Assembly: GCA_002319795.1 (NCBI GenBank) | Contig: DCFU01000032.1 | Span: forward strand, 48,871-112,870 | Length of the DNA: 64,000 nt | Reading direction: 5' to 3' | Source: Megamonas sp. UBA1796 | Lineage (GTDB): Bacteria; Bacillota; Negativicutes; Selenomonadales; Selenomonadaceae | In this document: one piece after another, positions 44,515 to 51,966 of the stretch | Position numbering within the stretch: the first letter of the stretch is position 1 | How the letters are laid out: every line of letters starts with the position of its first letter | Notes under the pieces: model-generated | Seen by the model: only the letters and a program-made list of their open reading frames with translations | What the model was told of the DNA's origin: nothing | Databases searched by the model: none | Position numbers and translations under genes: made by a program

Positions 44515-45816
44515 ATGGAAAAGAAAATCAAAATAGGATTACTTGGCTTTGGTACGGTGGGCACTGGCGTTGTACGGGTATTTCAGGAAAATCGGCATGA
44601 GATTTCTAGGAAGGCCGGTGCGCAAATTGAGATTGGCTATGTATTGGTTCGTGATATAAACAAGCAGCGGACTTATACAGATGGACTCCAATTGACAGAT
44701 GATATTAATGATATCTTGAAGGATAAAGAAATTGATATTGTTATAGAACTCATGGGAGGCATGCACCCGGCCCGTGAATATATGCTTCGTGCTATGGAGG
44801 CTGGCAAAAGTGTTGTGACAGCAAACAAGGATGTTGTTGCCCGATGTGGGAAAGAACTTTTTGCGATGGCTGAAGAGCATGATGTTGACTTTATGTTTGA
44901 GGCTAGTGTTGGTGGCGGGATTCCTATTATTACGCCATTGAAGCAATGCCTTACCGCCAATCGTATCACAGAGGTCATGGGAATCGTAAATGGTACTACA
45001 AATTATATGCTAACCAAGATGACGCAGGGTGGCAGTGATTATGGGGCAGTGTTAAAGGAAGCACAAAATAAGGGCTATGCAGAGGCGGATCCGTCTGCTG
45101 ATGTGGAAGGACTGGATGCTGCACGCAAAGCTGCTATACTAGCTTCGATAGCCTTTAATACCCGTATATGCTTAGATGATGTATCGATAGAAGGTATTAC
45201 CCATATTACGCCGGCAGACATCGAATATGCTACAGAGCTTGGTTATGTAATAAAGCTTTTGGCGATTGCCCGGGAATCACCGGATAAGGGCGTGAATGTC
45301 CGGGTACATCCGACATTTCTGCCAAAGGATCATCCGCTGGCCGCGGTCAGCGATGTGTTTAATGCAATTTTTATCCAGGGAAATGCCATTGGCGAAGCAA
45401 TGTTTTATGGGCGTGGGGCTGGTTCTTTACCTACAGCTTCTGCTGTAGTGGCGGATGTTGTAGATGTTGTGCGTGATATAGTCAATCACACTTTTGGGCG
45501 TATCCGTTGCACCTGCTATGAGAAAAAGAAGATCTGTCCTATAGAGGAAACTGTTTCTGCATATTATGTACGTTTGCTGGTGGAGGATCAGCCAGGTGTA
45601 CTTGGCACTATCGCTACTGTTTTTGGTGCACAGGGAGTGAGCCTGAATTCTGTGATACAAACGCGCAGAGTGGATGATTGTGCTGAGATTGTAGCAATTA
45701 CACATAGTGTTGCACACAAAAAGATTGAAAAGGCAGTATCTGTACTCAGGGGCTTAGCTGTTGTTACGGAAATTCGGAATATCATTCGGGTAGAGAATGG
45801 CCAGGGGGCTGTTTAA
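44515..45816 (+). CDS. hom: Homoserine dehydrogenase
   Basis: Reduces aspartate semialdehyde to homoserine, the branch to threonine and methionine. The 433-residue protein has an N-terminal NAD(P)-binding GFGTVGTGVVRV, VVTANKD, the GIVNGTTNYMLTKM catalytic region, KGYAEADPSADVEGLDAARK, and a C-terminal ACT domain (VEDQPGVLGTIATVFG) for threonine feedback. ATG 44515 is chosen; a GTG four codons earlier overlaps the AAGGG site. It lies between the ACT protein and thrB in one operon. Confidence 0.94.
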   Translation: MEKKIKIGLLGFGTVGTGVVRVFQENRHEISRKAGAQIEIGYVLVRDINKQRTYTDGLQLTDDINDILKDKEIDIVIELMGGMHPAREYMLRAMEAGKSVVTANKDVVARCGKELFAMAEEHDVDFMFEASVGGGIPIITPLKQCLTANRITEVMGIVNGTTNYMLTKMTQGGSDYGAVLKEAQNKGYAEADPSADVEGLDAARKAAILASIAFNTRICLDDVSIEGITHITPADIEYATELGYVIKLLAIARESPDKGVNVRVHPTFLPKDHPLAAVSDVFNAIFIQGNAIGEAMFYGRGAGSLPTASAVVADVVDVVRDIVNHTFGRIRCTCYEKKKICPIEETVSAYYVRLLVEDQPGVLGTIATVFGAQGVSLNSVIQTRRVDDCAEIVAITHSVAHKKIEKAVSVLRGLAVVTEIRNIIRVENGQGAV

Positions 45817-45817
45817 T

Positions 45818-46735
45818 ATGGCAGAAAAGATGATAAAAGTCCGTGTACCTGGTACGAGTGCAAATTGTGGACCTGGATTTGATACAATAGGCGTTGCGTG
45901 TAATATTTATAATGAATTAGAACTTACATTAAAAAAGGAACCCGAGCTAAAAATTGAAATTTCCGGTGAAGGCGCAGCAAATATTCCTTGTGATTCGCGA
46001 AATATTGTATGGCGTTCTATTCATCATTTATTGTGTAAGGCAAATATGGAGAAGGAATATCAGGGTGCCCATATCAAGATGTTGAATGCGATTCCTTTAT
46101 CACGGGGGTTGGGAAGTAGTGCTGCTGCTATTGTGGCTGGACTGAAAGCGGCGAATGTCCTTATAGGAAACCAATTCAGCCGACGGGAATTGCTGCAAAT
46201 GGGTACGGATCTTGAAGGGCATCCCGATAATGTTGCACCGGCTATCTTTGGCGGCTTTACAATTACGGTTGTTCATGAGGGACAGCCGGAATGTTTTTCT
46301 TTTATTCCAAAACTGTCATTGAAACTGGTTGTTGCTGTACCGGAATTTCTACTTTCCACACGTGCGGCACGTAGTGTTCTGCCGGATAACGTTCTTATGA
46401 AAGATGCGGTATTCAATATCAGTCGGGCGTCTCTTTTGGTAGCAGCACTTTCGCGGGGCAATAAACGTTTTTTGCAGCATGCCTTTGAGGATGCGATTCA
46501 TCAGCCGTATCGGGCAAAATTGATTCCAGGCATGTATGATATAATATATGCTGCCAAGGCTGCTGGTGCATTGGGGGCTGCTATGAGCGGGGCAGGTCCA
46601 TGTCTGATTGCTTTTACCATAGAAAACGAAGTCCAAGTGGGCGAGGCCATGGTCAAGGTGTTCAATCAACATCAGATTAATGCCAAGTATCTTCTGTTAG
46701 ATATAGATACGCGAGGCGTTTGTATCATTAAATAA
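45818..46735 (+). CDS. thrB: Homoserine kinase
   Basis: GHMP-family kinase that phosphorylates homoserine on the way to threonine. The 305-residue protein has the N-terminal VPGTSANCGPGFDTIG and the ATP-binding IPLSRGLGSSAAAIVAGL. The late SGAGPCLIAFT stretch is the third GHMP motif. ATG 45818 follows AGGGGG (45803-45808) by 9 bases; an upstream ATG at 45797 lies inside hom without a site. A terminator follows. thrC is elsewhere, at 57.4 kb. Confidence 0.94.
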   Translation: MAEKMIKVRVPGTSANCGPGFDTIGVACNIYNELELTLKKEPELKIEISGEGAANIPCDSRNIVWRSIHHLLCKANMEKEYQGAHIKMLNAIPLSRGLGSSAAAIVAGLKAANVLIGNQFSRRELLQMGTDLEGHPDNVAPAIFGGFTITVVHEGQPECFSFIPKLSLKLVVAVPEFLLSTRAARSVLPDNVLMKDAVFNISRASLLVAALSRGNKRFLQHAFEDAIHQPYRAKLIPGMYDIIYAAKAAGALGAAMSGAGPCLIAFTIENEVQVGEAMVKVFNQHQINAKYLLLDIDTRGVCIIK

Positions 46736-46750
46736 TTAAGCTGATATTCT

Positions 46751-46780
46751 ATAGCTGCAACATTTGTTGCGGCTATTTTT
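46751..46780 (+). terminator. Terminator after thrB
   Basis: A 12-bp stem with one G-T pair and a two-base loop (46751-46762 with 46765-46776), then five T. Confidence 0.8.
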
Positions 46781-46798
46781 ATAAGGAGAAATAGTCAA

Positions 46799-48025
46799 AT
46801 GCAGGAAAGTTGTTTTGTAAAAAATATAAAACAAGCAGGCGGGCGTGTTTTCATTGTGGGTGGTTGGGTACGGGATTCTCTTATGGGAAGAGTGCCCAAG
46901 GACAAGGATTATGTTATTTGCGGACTTACGGAAAAAAATTTTATTCAAATTTTTCCTAAGGCACAAAAAGTGGGCAAGACTTTTCCAGTATATATTTTAA
47001 AAATTGATGAAAAAACATGTGAAATTGCTTTTGCACGTAAAGAACGCAAAAACGGCTCTGGCTATAAAGGATTTGTGGTGGAATACAACGAAAATATATC
47101 AATAGAGGATGACCTTTTCCGACGGGATACGACAATGAACAGTATAGCTATGGAATTACCAGAGCGCAGATTGCTGGATCCTCTCGACGGCAGGCAAGAC
47201 ATATACCATAAACGGATCAGAGCTTCTTCCAGACACTTTATTGAAGATCCGGTACGGGCCTTAAGAGCTGCCAGACAGGCCGCTGAGCTGCATTTCGCTA
47301 TTATGCCTGATACGCTGCGTTTTATGGAGAGATGTGGTCATGAATTGATTATGGAGCCGCAGGCGAGGATATTCCATGAAATGGAAGGGGCTTTGGCATC
47401 AAAGCATCCATCTTTGTTTTTTCGTAATCTGCAAAAAGCAGATTTGCTGGCAGATGTATTTCCAGAAATTTATGCACTTATCGGAAAAAAACAACCATTA
47501 GAGTTTCATCCGGAGGGAGATGCTTTTGAACATTCGATGAATATTTTGGATGTGGTATCAGAGAGTACAGCCATGCTTTCTATACGTTTTGCGGCCTTGA
47601 CACATGATATAGGCAAAGGCGGAACGCCTAAAGCAATAGAGCCACACCATTATGGACATGAAAAGAGAGGTGATGCAATCCTTATGAAGTGGAATGCTCG
47701 TTGTACTTTACCAAAAGTTTGGCTGCAGAGTGCTCGCTTCATTATTCGTGAACATATGCGTGCGCCACTTCTGGAAAAACCGGGGAAAATTGTGGAGCTT
47801 TTATTAGCTATCCATCATACAAAGATTGGTTTCGATAATTTTAACCATATAATTTTAGCTGATCATGGCAGTTTGCCTGTATATTTGCGGGAGTATGAAC
47901 GTTTCCTAACAGCAGTTTTGTCAATATCAGGAAAAGATTGTCCGGAAGGGTTACGAGGCAGTATGATAGGAAAATGGATACGCGAACAGCAAATAAAGGC
48001 ATATTTACAGGCAAAGGCATTATGA
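46799..48025 (+). CDS. cca: CCA tRNA nucleotidyltransferase with HD domain, E. coli-like
   Basis: Adds or repairs the CCA end of tRNA. The 408-residue protein has the class II nucleotidyltransferase head VGGWVRDSLMG followed by the metal motif DKDYV, then ARKERKNGSGYKGF, EDDLFRRDTTMNSIA and EDPVRALRAARQAAEL, and an HD phosphohydrolase domain (FAALTHDIGKG). Its layout and motif wording match the gammaproteobacterial Cca (bifunctional with 2',3'-phosphodiesterase) more than the Bacillus-type enzyme, which is odd for a Firmicute and hints at transfer. AAGGAG lies 12 bases before the ATG. Confidence 0.9.
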   Translation: MQESCFVKNIKQAGGRVFIVGGWVRDSLMGRVPKDKDYVICGLTEKNFIQIFPKAQKVGKTFPVYILKIDEKTCEIAFARKERKNGSGYKGFVVEYNENISIEDDLFRRDTTMNSIAMELPERRLLDPLDGRQDIYHKRIRASSRHFIEDPVRALRAARQAAELHFAIMPDTLRFMERCGHELIMEPQARIFHEMEGALASKHPSLFFRNLQKADLLADVFPEIYALIGKKQPLEFHPEGDAFEHSMNILDVVSESTAMLSIRFAALTHDIGKGGTPKAIEPHHYGHEKRGDAILMKWNARCTLPKVWLQSARFIIREHMRAPLLEKPGKIVELLLAIHHTKIGFDNFNHIILADHGSLPVYLREYERFLTAVLSISGKDCPEGLRGSMIGKWIREQQIKAYLQAKAL

Positions 48026-48043
48026 AGAATGGGTTGTTAGTTG

Positions 48044-48072
48044 TTTACTTTTGCACGAAATTTATTTATAAT
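48044..48072 (+). promoter_or_regulatory. Promoter of gamma-carbonic anhydrase gene
   Basis: TTTACT (48044-48049), 17 bases, TATAAT (48067-48072). Confidence 0.6.
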
Positions 48073-48116
48073 TAATTTATAGAAAAATTAAAAATATTAG
48101 TTAAGGGGGAATTGAA

Positions 48117-48635
48117 ATGGCAAATATCTTAACATATAAATCTATGGAACCTGAAATTGATCCGAGTGTTTTTTCTGCACCTACGGCAACGGTGGTTGGT
48201 AATGTTAAAATAGGGGAAGGATCCAGTTTATGGTTTAATACGACCATCCGTGGCGATATGCAGTCGATCGAGATTGGAAAGTATACCAATGTGCAGGATG
48301 GTACTACGATTCATGTCATGGGAGATCATTCAACTATTATCGGTGATTATGTGACGATTGGGCATAATGCTATTATCCATTGTGCTAAAGTAGGGAATAA
48401 TTGTCTTTTAGGTATGGGTACGGTGCTTTTGGGTTATACGGAAATAGGGGATAATTGTGTAATTGGTGCCAATACGCTTATTACACAATACAAGAAAATA
48501 CCAGCTAATTCGATGGTTTATGGCAATCCGGCGCAGATTATCCGACCATTGCGGGATGATGAGATAGAGGCACTGCATCAAACTGCTATCCGATATAATG
48601 CTATGGCAGAGGAATATAAAGAAAATTTAAAATAA
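48117..48635 (+). CDS. Gamma-carbonic anhydrase-like hexapeptide protein
   Basis: A 172-residue left-handed beta-helix protein of the YrdA/CaiE/gamma-carbonic anhydrase family. The hexapeptide repeats run from about residue 20 to 130. Zinc-ligand type histidines are seen in TTIHVMGDHS, IGHNAIIHCAK. Many family members lack measured carbonic anhydrase activity, so the reaction is uncertain. AAGGGGGAA precedes the ATG. ndk follows 22 bases later. Confidence 0.82.
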   Translation: MANILTYKSMEPEIDPSVFSAPTATVVGNVKIGEGSSLWFNTTIRGDMQSIEIGKYTNVQDGTTIHVMGDHSTIIGDYVTIGHNAIIHCAKVGNNCLLGMGTVLLGYTEIGDNCVIGANTLITQYKKIPANSMVYGNPAQIIRPLRDDEIEALHQTAIRYNAMAEEYKENLK

Positions 48636-48657
48636 TCGTAGAGGAGATTTTATTAGA

Positions 48658-49074
48658 ATGGAAAAAACGTTGGTGCTTATTAAACCTGACGCAGTTGCGA
48701 AACATTATACCGGAGATATCATAAAAAAATATGAGGAAGCAGGATTTCGCATTCTGGCTATGAAATTGCTCCGTATGTCGCAGGTATTAGCAAAAAAACA
48801 TTATGCAGAGCACGTTGGCCGCCCATATTACGATGATCTTGAGGGCTTTATTACTTCAGGACCCTTAGTGGCTATGGTCTTGGCAGGAGATGATGTTGTC
48901 GCCGCTGTGCGTAAGCTGAATGGGAAAACGGATCCCAAAGAAGCAGAAGAAGGCACGATTCGTAAAAGGTTTGCTGCCAGTAAGAGTCGTAATGCTGTCC
49001 ATGCATCGGATAGCCAGGCCAATGCAGAGCGTGAAATACATATTTTCTTTAATGAAATAGAAATTTTGGACTGA
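48658..49074 (+). CDS. ndk: Nucleoside-diphosphate kinase
   Basis: Balances nucleoside triphosphates by phosphate transfer through a histidine. The 138-residue chain has LVLIKPDAVAK at the start, the YYDDLEGFITSGPLVAMVLAG middle part in two pieces, and the catalytic histidine in NAVHASDS. The ending is normal for the short bacterial form. AGAGGAG precedes the ATG. It is followed within 10 bases by the PduO-type gene. Confidence 0.94.
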   Translation: MEKTLVLIKPDAVAKHYTGDIIKKYEEAGFRILAMKLLRMSQVLAKKHYAEHVGRPYYDDLEGFITSGPLVAMVLAGDDVVAAVRKLNGKTDPKEAEEGTIRKRFAASKSRNAVHASDSQANAEREIHIFFNEIEILD

Positions 49075-49084
49075 GGTGAAGACT

Positions 49085-49585
49085 GTGGGGGTTTATACAA
49101 AAACAGGAGATGCGGGAAAAACAAGCCTGTATACAGGAGAACGTTTGGACAAAGCTTCTTTGCGTGTTGAGACGTACGGTACTGTCGATGAAATTAATTC
49201 TGCATTGGGAATGGCCAGGGTTTTTTGTAAAAATATGGAGGTACAGGAGCAGATTCTGGCAAGTCAAAAATCAGTTTCATTATTGATGGCAGATTTGGCA
49301 AGTTTGGGAAAAGACTCTTATATCACGATGGAACAGGTCGGAAAGATGGAAAAAGCTATAGATAGTATGGAATCACGCTTACCAGTCTTGAAAAAATTTA
49401 TTATACCAGGAAATACGCAGGGAGGTGCGATGCTTGACTTAGCACGTACGATTACACGTCGGGCAGAACGAATGGTACTTCATCTGGCACAGACAGAAGA
49501 AGTCCATGAAGCGGATAGAATATTTTTGAATCGTTTGTCAGATTTTTGTTTCACACTCATGCGTTTGGAAGAAAGCGGAATATAA
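49085..49585 (+). CDS. PduO-type cob(I)alamin adenosyltransferase
   Basis: Transfers the adenosyl group of ATP to cobalamin or corrinoid precursors. The 166-residue protein has the N-terminal ATP-binding YTKTGDAGKTSLYTG, the VETYGTVDEINSALGMAR region and the RRAERMVLHL motif. The GTG at 49085 is used because GAGGTGAA at 49073-49080 fits it; the GTG inside that site cannot start. No other cobalamin gene is near. A very long hairpin follows. Confidence 0.9.
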   Translation: MGVYTKTGDAGKTSLYTGERLDKASLRVETYGTVDEINSALGMARVFCKNMEVQEQILASQKSVSLLMADLASLGKDSYITMEQVGKMEKAIDSMESRLPVLKKFIIPGNTQGGAMLDLARTITRRAERMVLHLAQTEEVHEADRIFLNRLSDFCFTLMRLEESGI

Positions 49586-49592
49586 TATTAAT

Positions 49593-49665
49593 AAAACAGC
49601 AGCAGGGAAATGTATTTGAATGAAGCATTGCATCAAATATATTTTCCTGCTGCTGTTTTGTTTTG
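49593..49665 (+). terminator. Long terminator hairpin after the PduO-type gene
   Basis: A 27-bp stem with two G-T pairs (49593-49619 with 49633-49659), flanked by A and T runs, unusually long. It may also stop transcripts from the other side. Confidence 0.85.
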
Positions 49666-49671
49666 GGGTAC

Positions 49672-49714
49672 TAAAAAATTAACAGACAAACGTATAAGTA
49701 CGCTTGCCTGTTAA
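49672..49714 (-). terminator. Terminator of rubrerythrin gene
   Basis: A 16-bp stem (49679-49694 with 49699-49714); read on the minus strand it ends in a T-run. Confidence 0.8.
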
Positions 49715-49754
49715 CAGAAGAGAGTTTGTATTTATATCAAGGGGTTGAAAAAGC

Positions 49755-50300
49755 TTATTTGCTGAAATACCGATCTAAAAGTCCTTTGAACCCACGTCCA
49801 TGGCGGGCTTCGTCTTTTGCCATTTCGTGGACTGTATCATGAATAGCGTCAAGATTTTGTTGCTTAGCAAGTGTAGCAAGTTCCTTTTTACCCGCACAAG
49901 CGCCATGTTCGGCAGCAACGCGCATTTCCAAATTCTTCTTCGTACTTGAAGTAAGCACTTCACCGAGAATTTCTGCAAATTTTGAAGCATGTTCCGCTTC
50001 TTCCAAAGCATAGCGCTTAAATGCTTCTGCAATTTCAGGATAGCCTTCCCGATCAGCCACACGGCTCATTGCGAGATACATACCTACTTCGGAACATTCG
50101 CCGGTAAAGTTTTGATGGAGACCTTCAATAATCTTCGGATCAATACCATCTATAATTCCTACACGGTGCTCATCGGCAAAAACAAAATCACCGGTCTGTT
50201 CAACAAATTTTGAAGCAGGTGCCTTACAAATAGGGCATTGTTCAGGAGCTTTTTCGCCTTCATAAACATAACCACAGATACTGCAAACAAATTTTTTCAT
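49755..50300 (-). CDS. Rubrerythrin (N-terminal rubredoxin type)
   Basis: Anaerobe peroxidase that reduces hydrogen peroxide with electrons from rubredoxin-type iron. The 181-residue protein begins with a rubredoxin domain (Cys6, Cys9, Cys22, Cys25 in VCSICGY and CPICKAP), followed by a four-helix di-iron domain with GECSEVGMYL, EEAEHASKFAE, AEHGACAGK and KDEARHGRGF. This order is the reverse-rubrerythrin type of Clostridia. AGGAGGAA precedes the ATG on the minus strand. It stands alone, with its own terminator, and has an inverted repeat near its promoter. Confidence 0.9.
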   Translation of the reverse strand: MKKFVCSICGYVYEGEKAPEQCPICKAPASKFVEQTGDFVFADEHRVGIIDGIDPKIIEGLHQNFTGECSEVGMYLAMSRVADREGYPEIAEAFKRYALEEAEHASKFAEILGEVLTSSTKKNLEMRVAAEHGACAGKKELATLAKQQNLDAIHDTVHEMAKDEARHGRGFKGLLDRYFSK

Positions 50301-50669
50301 TTAAAATTCCTCCTAAATATATAGTGCTAACTTACCGCTGTCAAACGTTGCGGTGTTTCTTGCTATGTTTTTATTATAGTCTTTGGTAAAAAAAAAGACT
50401 ATAAGCGAAATATGGATAAATAAGAGATTATGTTCTATATGCTCTTATTTTTAAGCATATTCATTTTATTTCTCACTATTTTAATATTAACTATTAAATA
50501 ATAATTAATATTGACTTGCTTACATATTAAAAGAAATTTAATAAAAGAAAAGAATGGAATATACGAAAGAAAACAGTTGTCATGGAAAATCAAGACGGTG
50601 CGAATTCTATAAATATACCCCTAAAGGAAAAAATTTGCCTTTTCCTTTTCACTGTACTATAATAAATAT
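50301..50669. other. AT-rich intergenic region before the T-box
   Basis: No gene seen. For the rubrerythrin strand there is a TATAAT (complement of 50373-50378) lying beside the inverted repeat TTATAGTCTTT (50374-50384) and AAAGACTATAA (50394-50404). A second possible promoter is TTGACA...TATATT (complement of 50339-50344 and 50316-50321). Confidence 0.4.
50635..50663 (+). promoter_or_regulatory. pheST T-box promoter
   Basis: TTGCCT (50635-50640), 17 bases, TATAAT (50658-50663). Confidence 0.75.
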
Positions 50670-50890
50670 ATTATGGTAATGATGAAGAGAGTAGGCTGTT
50701 AAGCGTTGTACAGGGACTCCTGCCTTGATTGGAAGCGGGAGCGCGAGCAGGCAGTTGAAGTTCACTTTGGAGCCTTTCGGTGAATGGTATAGCCGGAACG
50801 TTGGCAGCGTTAATGCCTTGGAGTATCAATTAGGGTGGTACCGCGAAAATAGCTTTCGCCCCTTGCAGGGGCGGGAGTTTTTTTATTTTA
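50670..50890 (+). promoter_or_regulatory. T-box leader for phenylalanyl-tRNA synthetase
   Basis: The conserved T-box AGGGTGGTACCGCG is at 50832-50845. A stem I-like region (from about 50680) holds GAAG-TTC-AC at 50757-50765, so the specifier codon reads UUC (Phe), agreeing with the pheST genes behind it. The intrinsic terminator is 50853-50862 with 50868-50877, then a T-run. Uncharged tRNA-Phe should favour read-through. Confidence 0.93.
50853..50885 (+). terminator. T-box terminator hairpin
   Basis: A 10-bp stem including G-T pairs, followed by seven T; the conditional stop of the T-box. Confidence 0.85.
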
Positions 50891-50911
50891 TTAAGAACCC
50901 AGGAGGCAATT

Positions 50912-51940
50912 ATGGAACAAAAGATTGAACAGCTTAAGCGGGACGCAGCTGAGGCCATAAAAAAGACCGTTGCGGATCTCGATGCGCTCAATGACATTCG
51001 TGTAAAATATCTTGGCAAGAAAGGAGAGCTTACAAGTATATTGCGTGGTATGAGTAAGCTCAGCAAAGAGGAGCGTCCGCGCATAGGACAGATTGTTAAT
51101 GAAGCACGTTCTAAAATTGAAGCTCTTATTGTGGAGAAAAACGAGGAGCTCAAGGAGGAGGCCCTTGCACAGCGGTTAAAAAATGAAAAAATTGATGTAA
51201 CACTGCCAGGGCGCCAGGTCCCATTGGGGCATTTGCACCCGCTGACGATTACATTGAATCGTATCAAAAATATTTTTATGGACTTAGGCTTTACTATAGC
51301 GGAGGGACCGGAAATTGAACGTGACTATTTCAATTTTGAAGCACTTAATCTGCCAAAAGATCATCCGGCGCGTGATATGCAGGATTCTTTTTATATAACA
51401 GAGGATATCCTTATGCGCACACAGACTTCGCCTGTGCAGGCGCGTACGATGCAGTCACATGAGCCTGACAGCCCTATACGTATCATTGCTCCGGGACGTG
51501 TGTATCGCCGTGATGATTATGATGCGACACATTCACCAATGTTTACGCAAGTTGAGGGCCTTGTTATTGATAAAGGAATTAGTCTTGCCGACCTGAAAGG
51601 AACACTGGAGCTGGTACTGCATCAGATTTTCAATAAAGATGTAGGCGTGCGTTTTAGGCCCAGCTTTTTCCCGTTTACTGAGCCGAGTGCCGAAGTAGAT
51701 ATTTCCTGCGTCATGTGCCATGGTCAGGGCTGCCGCGTTTGCAAGGGAACGGGCTGGCTTGAGATTCTTGGTGCGGGGATGGTGCATCCGCATGTGCTTG
51801 AGATGAGTGGCTATAATCCGGAGAAGGTCAGTGGGTTTGCCTTTGGTATGGGCGTAGAACGCATCGCGATGCTTTGTTATGGTGTGGATGATTTACGTTT
51901 GTTTTATGATAATGATATGAGATTTTTACGTCAGTTTTAA
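50912..51940 (+). CDS. pheS: Phenylalanyl-tRNA synthetase alpha subunit
   Basis: Catalytic subunit of the alpha2-beta2 enzyme that charges tRNA-Phe. The 342-residue chain has an N-terminal coiled coil (about 1-85, YLGKKGELTSILRGM) and a class II core: motif 1 near IAEGPEIERDYFNF, motif 2 with RVYRRDDYDATHSPMF, and motif 3 with GFAFGMGVERIAML. Cysteines in DISCVMCHGQGCRVCKG are an extra Zn-type cluster, seen in some family members. GGAGG precedes the ATG. Under the T-box. Confidence 0.96.
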   Translation: MEQKIEQLKRDAAEAIKKTVADLDALNDIRVKYLGKKGELTSILRGMSKLSKEERPRIGQIVNEARSKIEALIVEKNEELKEEALAQRLKNEKIDVTLPGRQVPLGHLHPLTITLNRIKNIFMDLGFTIAEGPEIERDYFNFEALNLPKDHPARDMQDSFYITEDILMRTQTSPVQARTMQSHEPDSPIRIIAPGRVYRRDDYDATHSPMFTQVEGLVIDKGISLADLKGTLELVLHQIFNKDVGVRFRPSFFPFTEPSAEVDISCVMCHGQGCRVCKGTGWLEILGAGMVHPHVLEMSGYNPEKVSGFAFGMGVERIAMLCYGVDDLRLFYDNDMRFLRQF

Positions 51941-51966
51941 TACGTAAGGGGAAAGGGAGACAAACT

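Noticed and set aside
50725..50928. An open frame of 67 residues through the pheS leader
   Set aside because: It lies over the T-box, its terminator and the pheS start; the RNA element explains the sequence.
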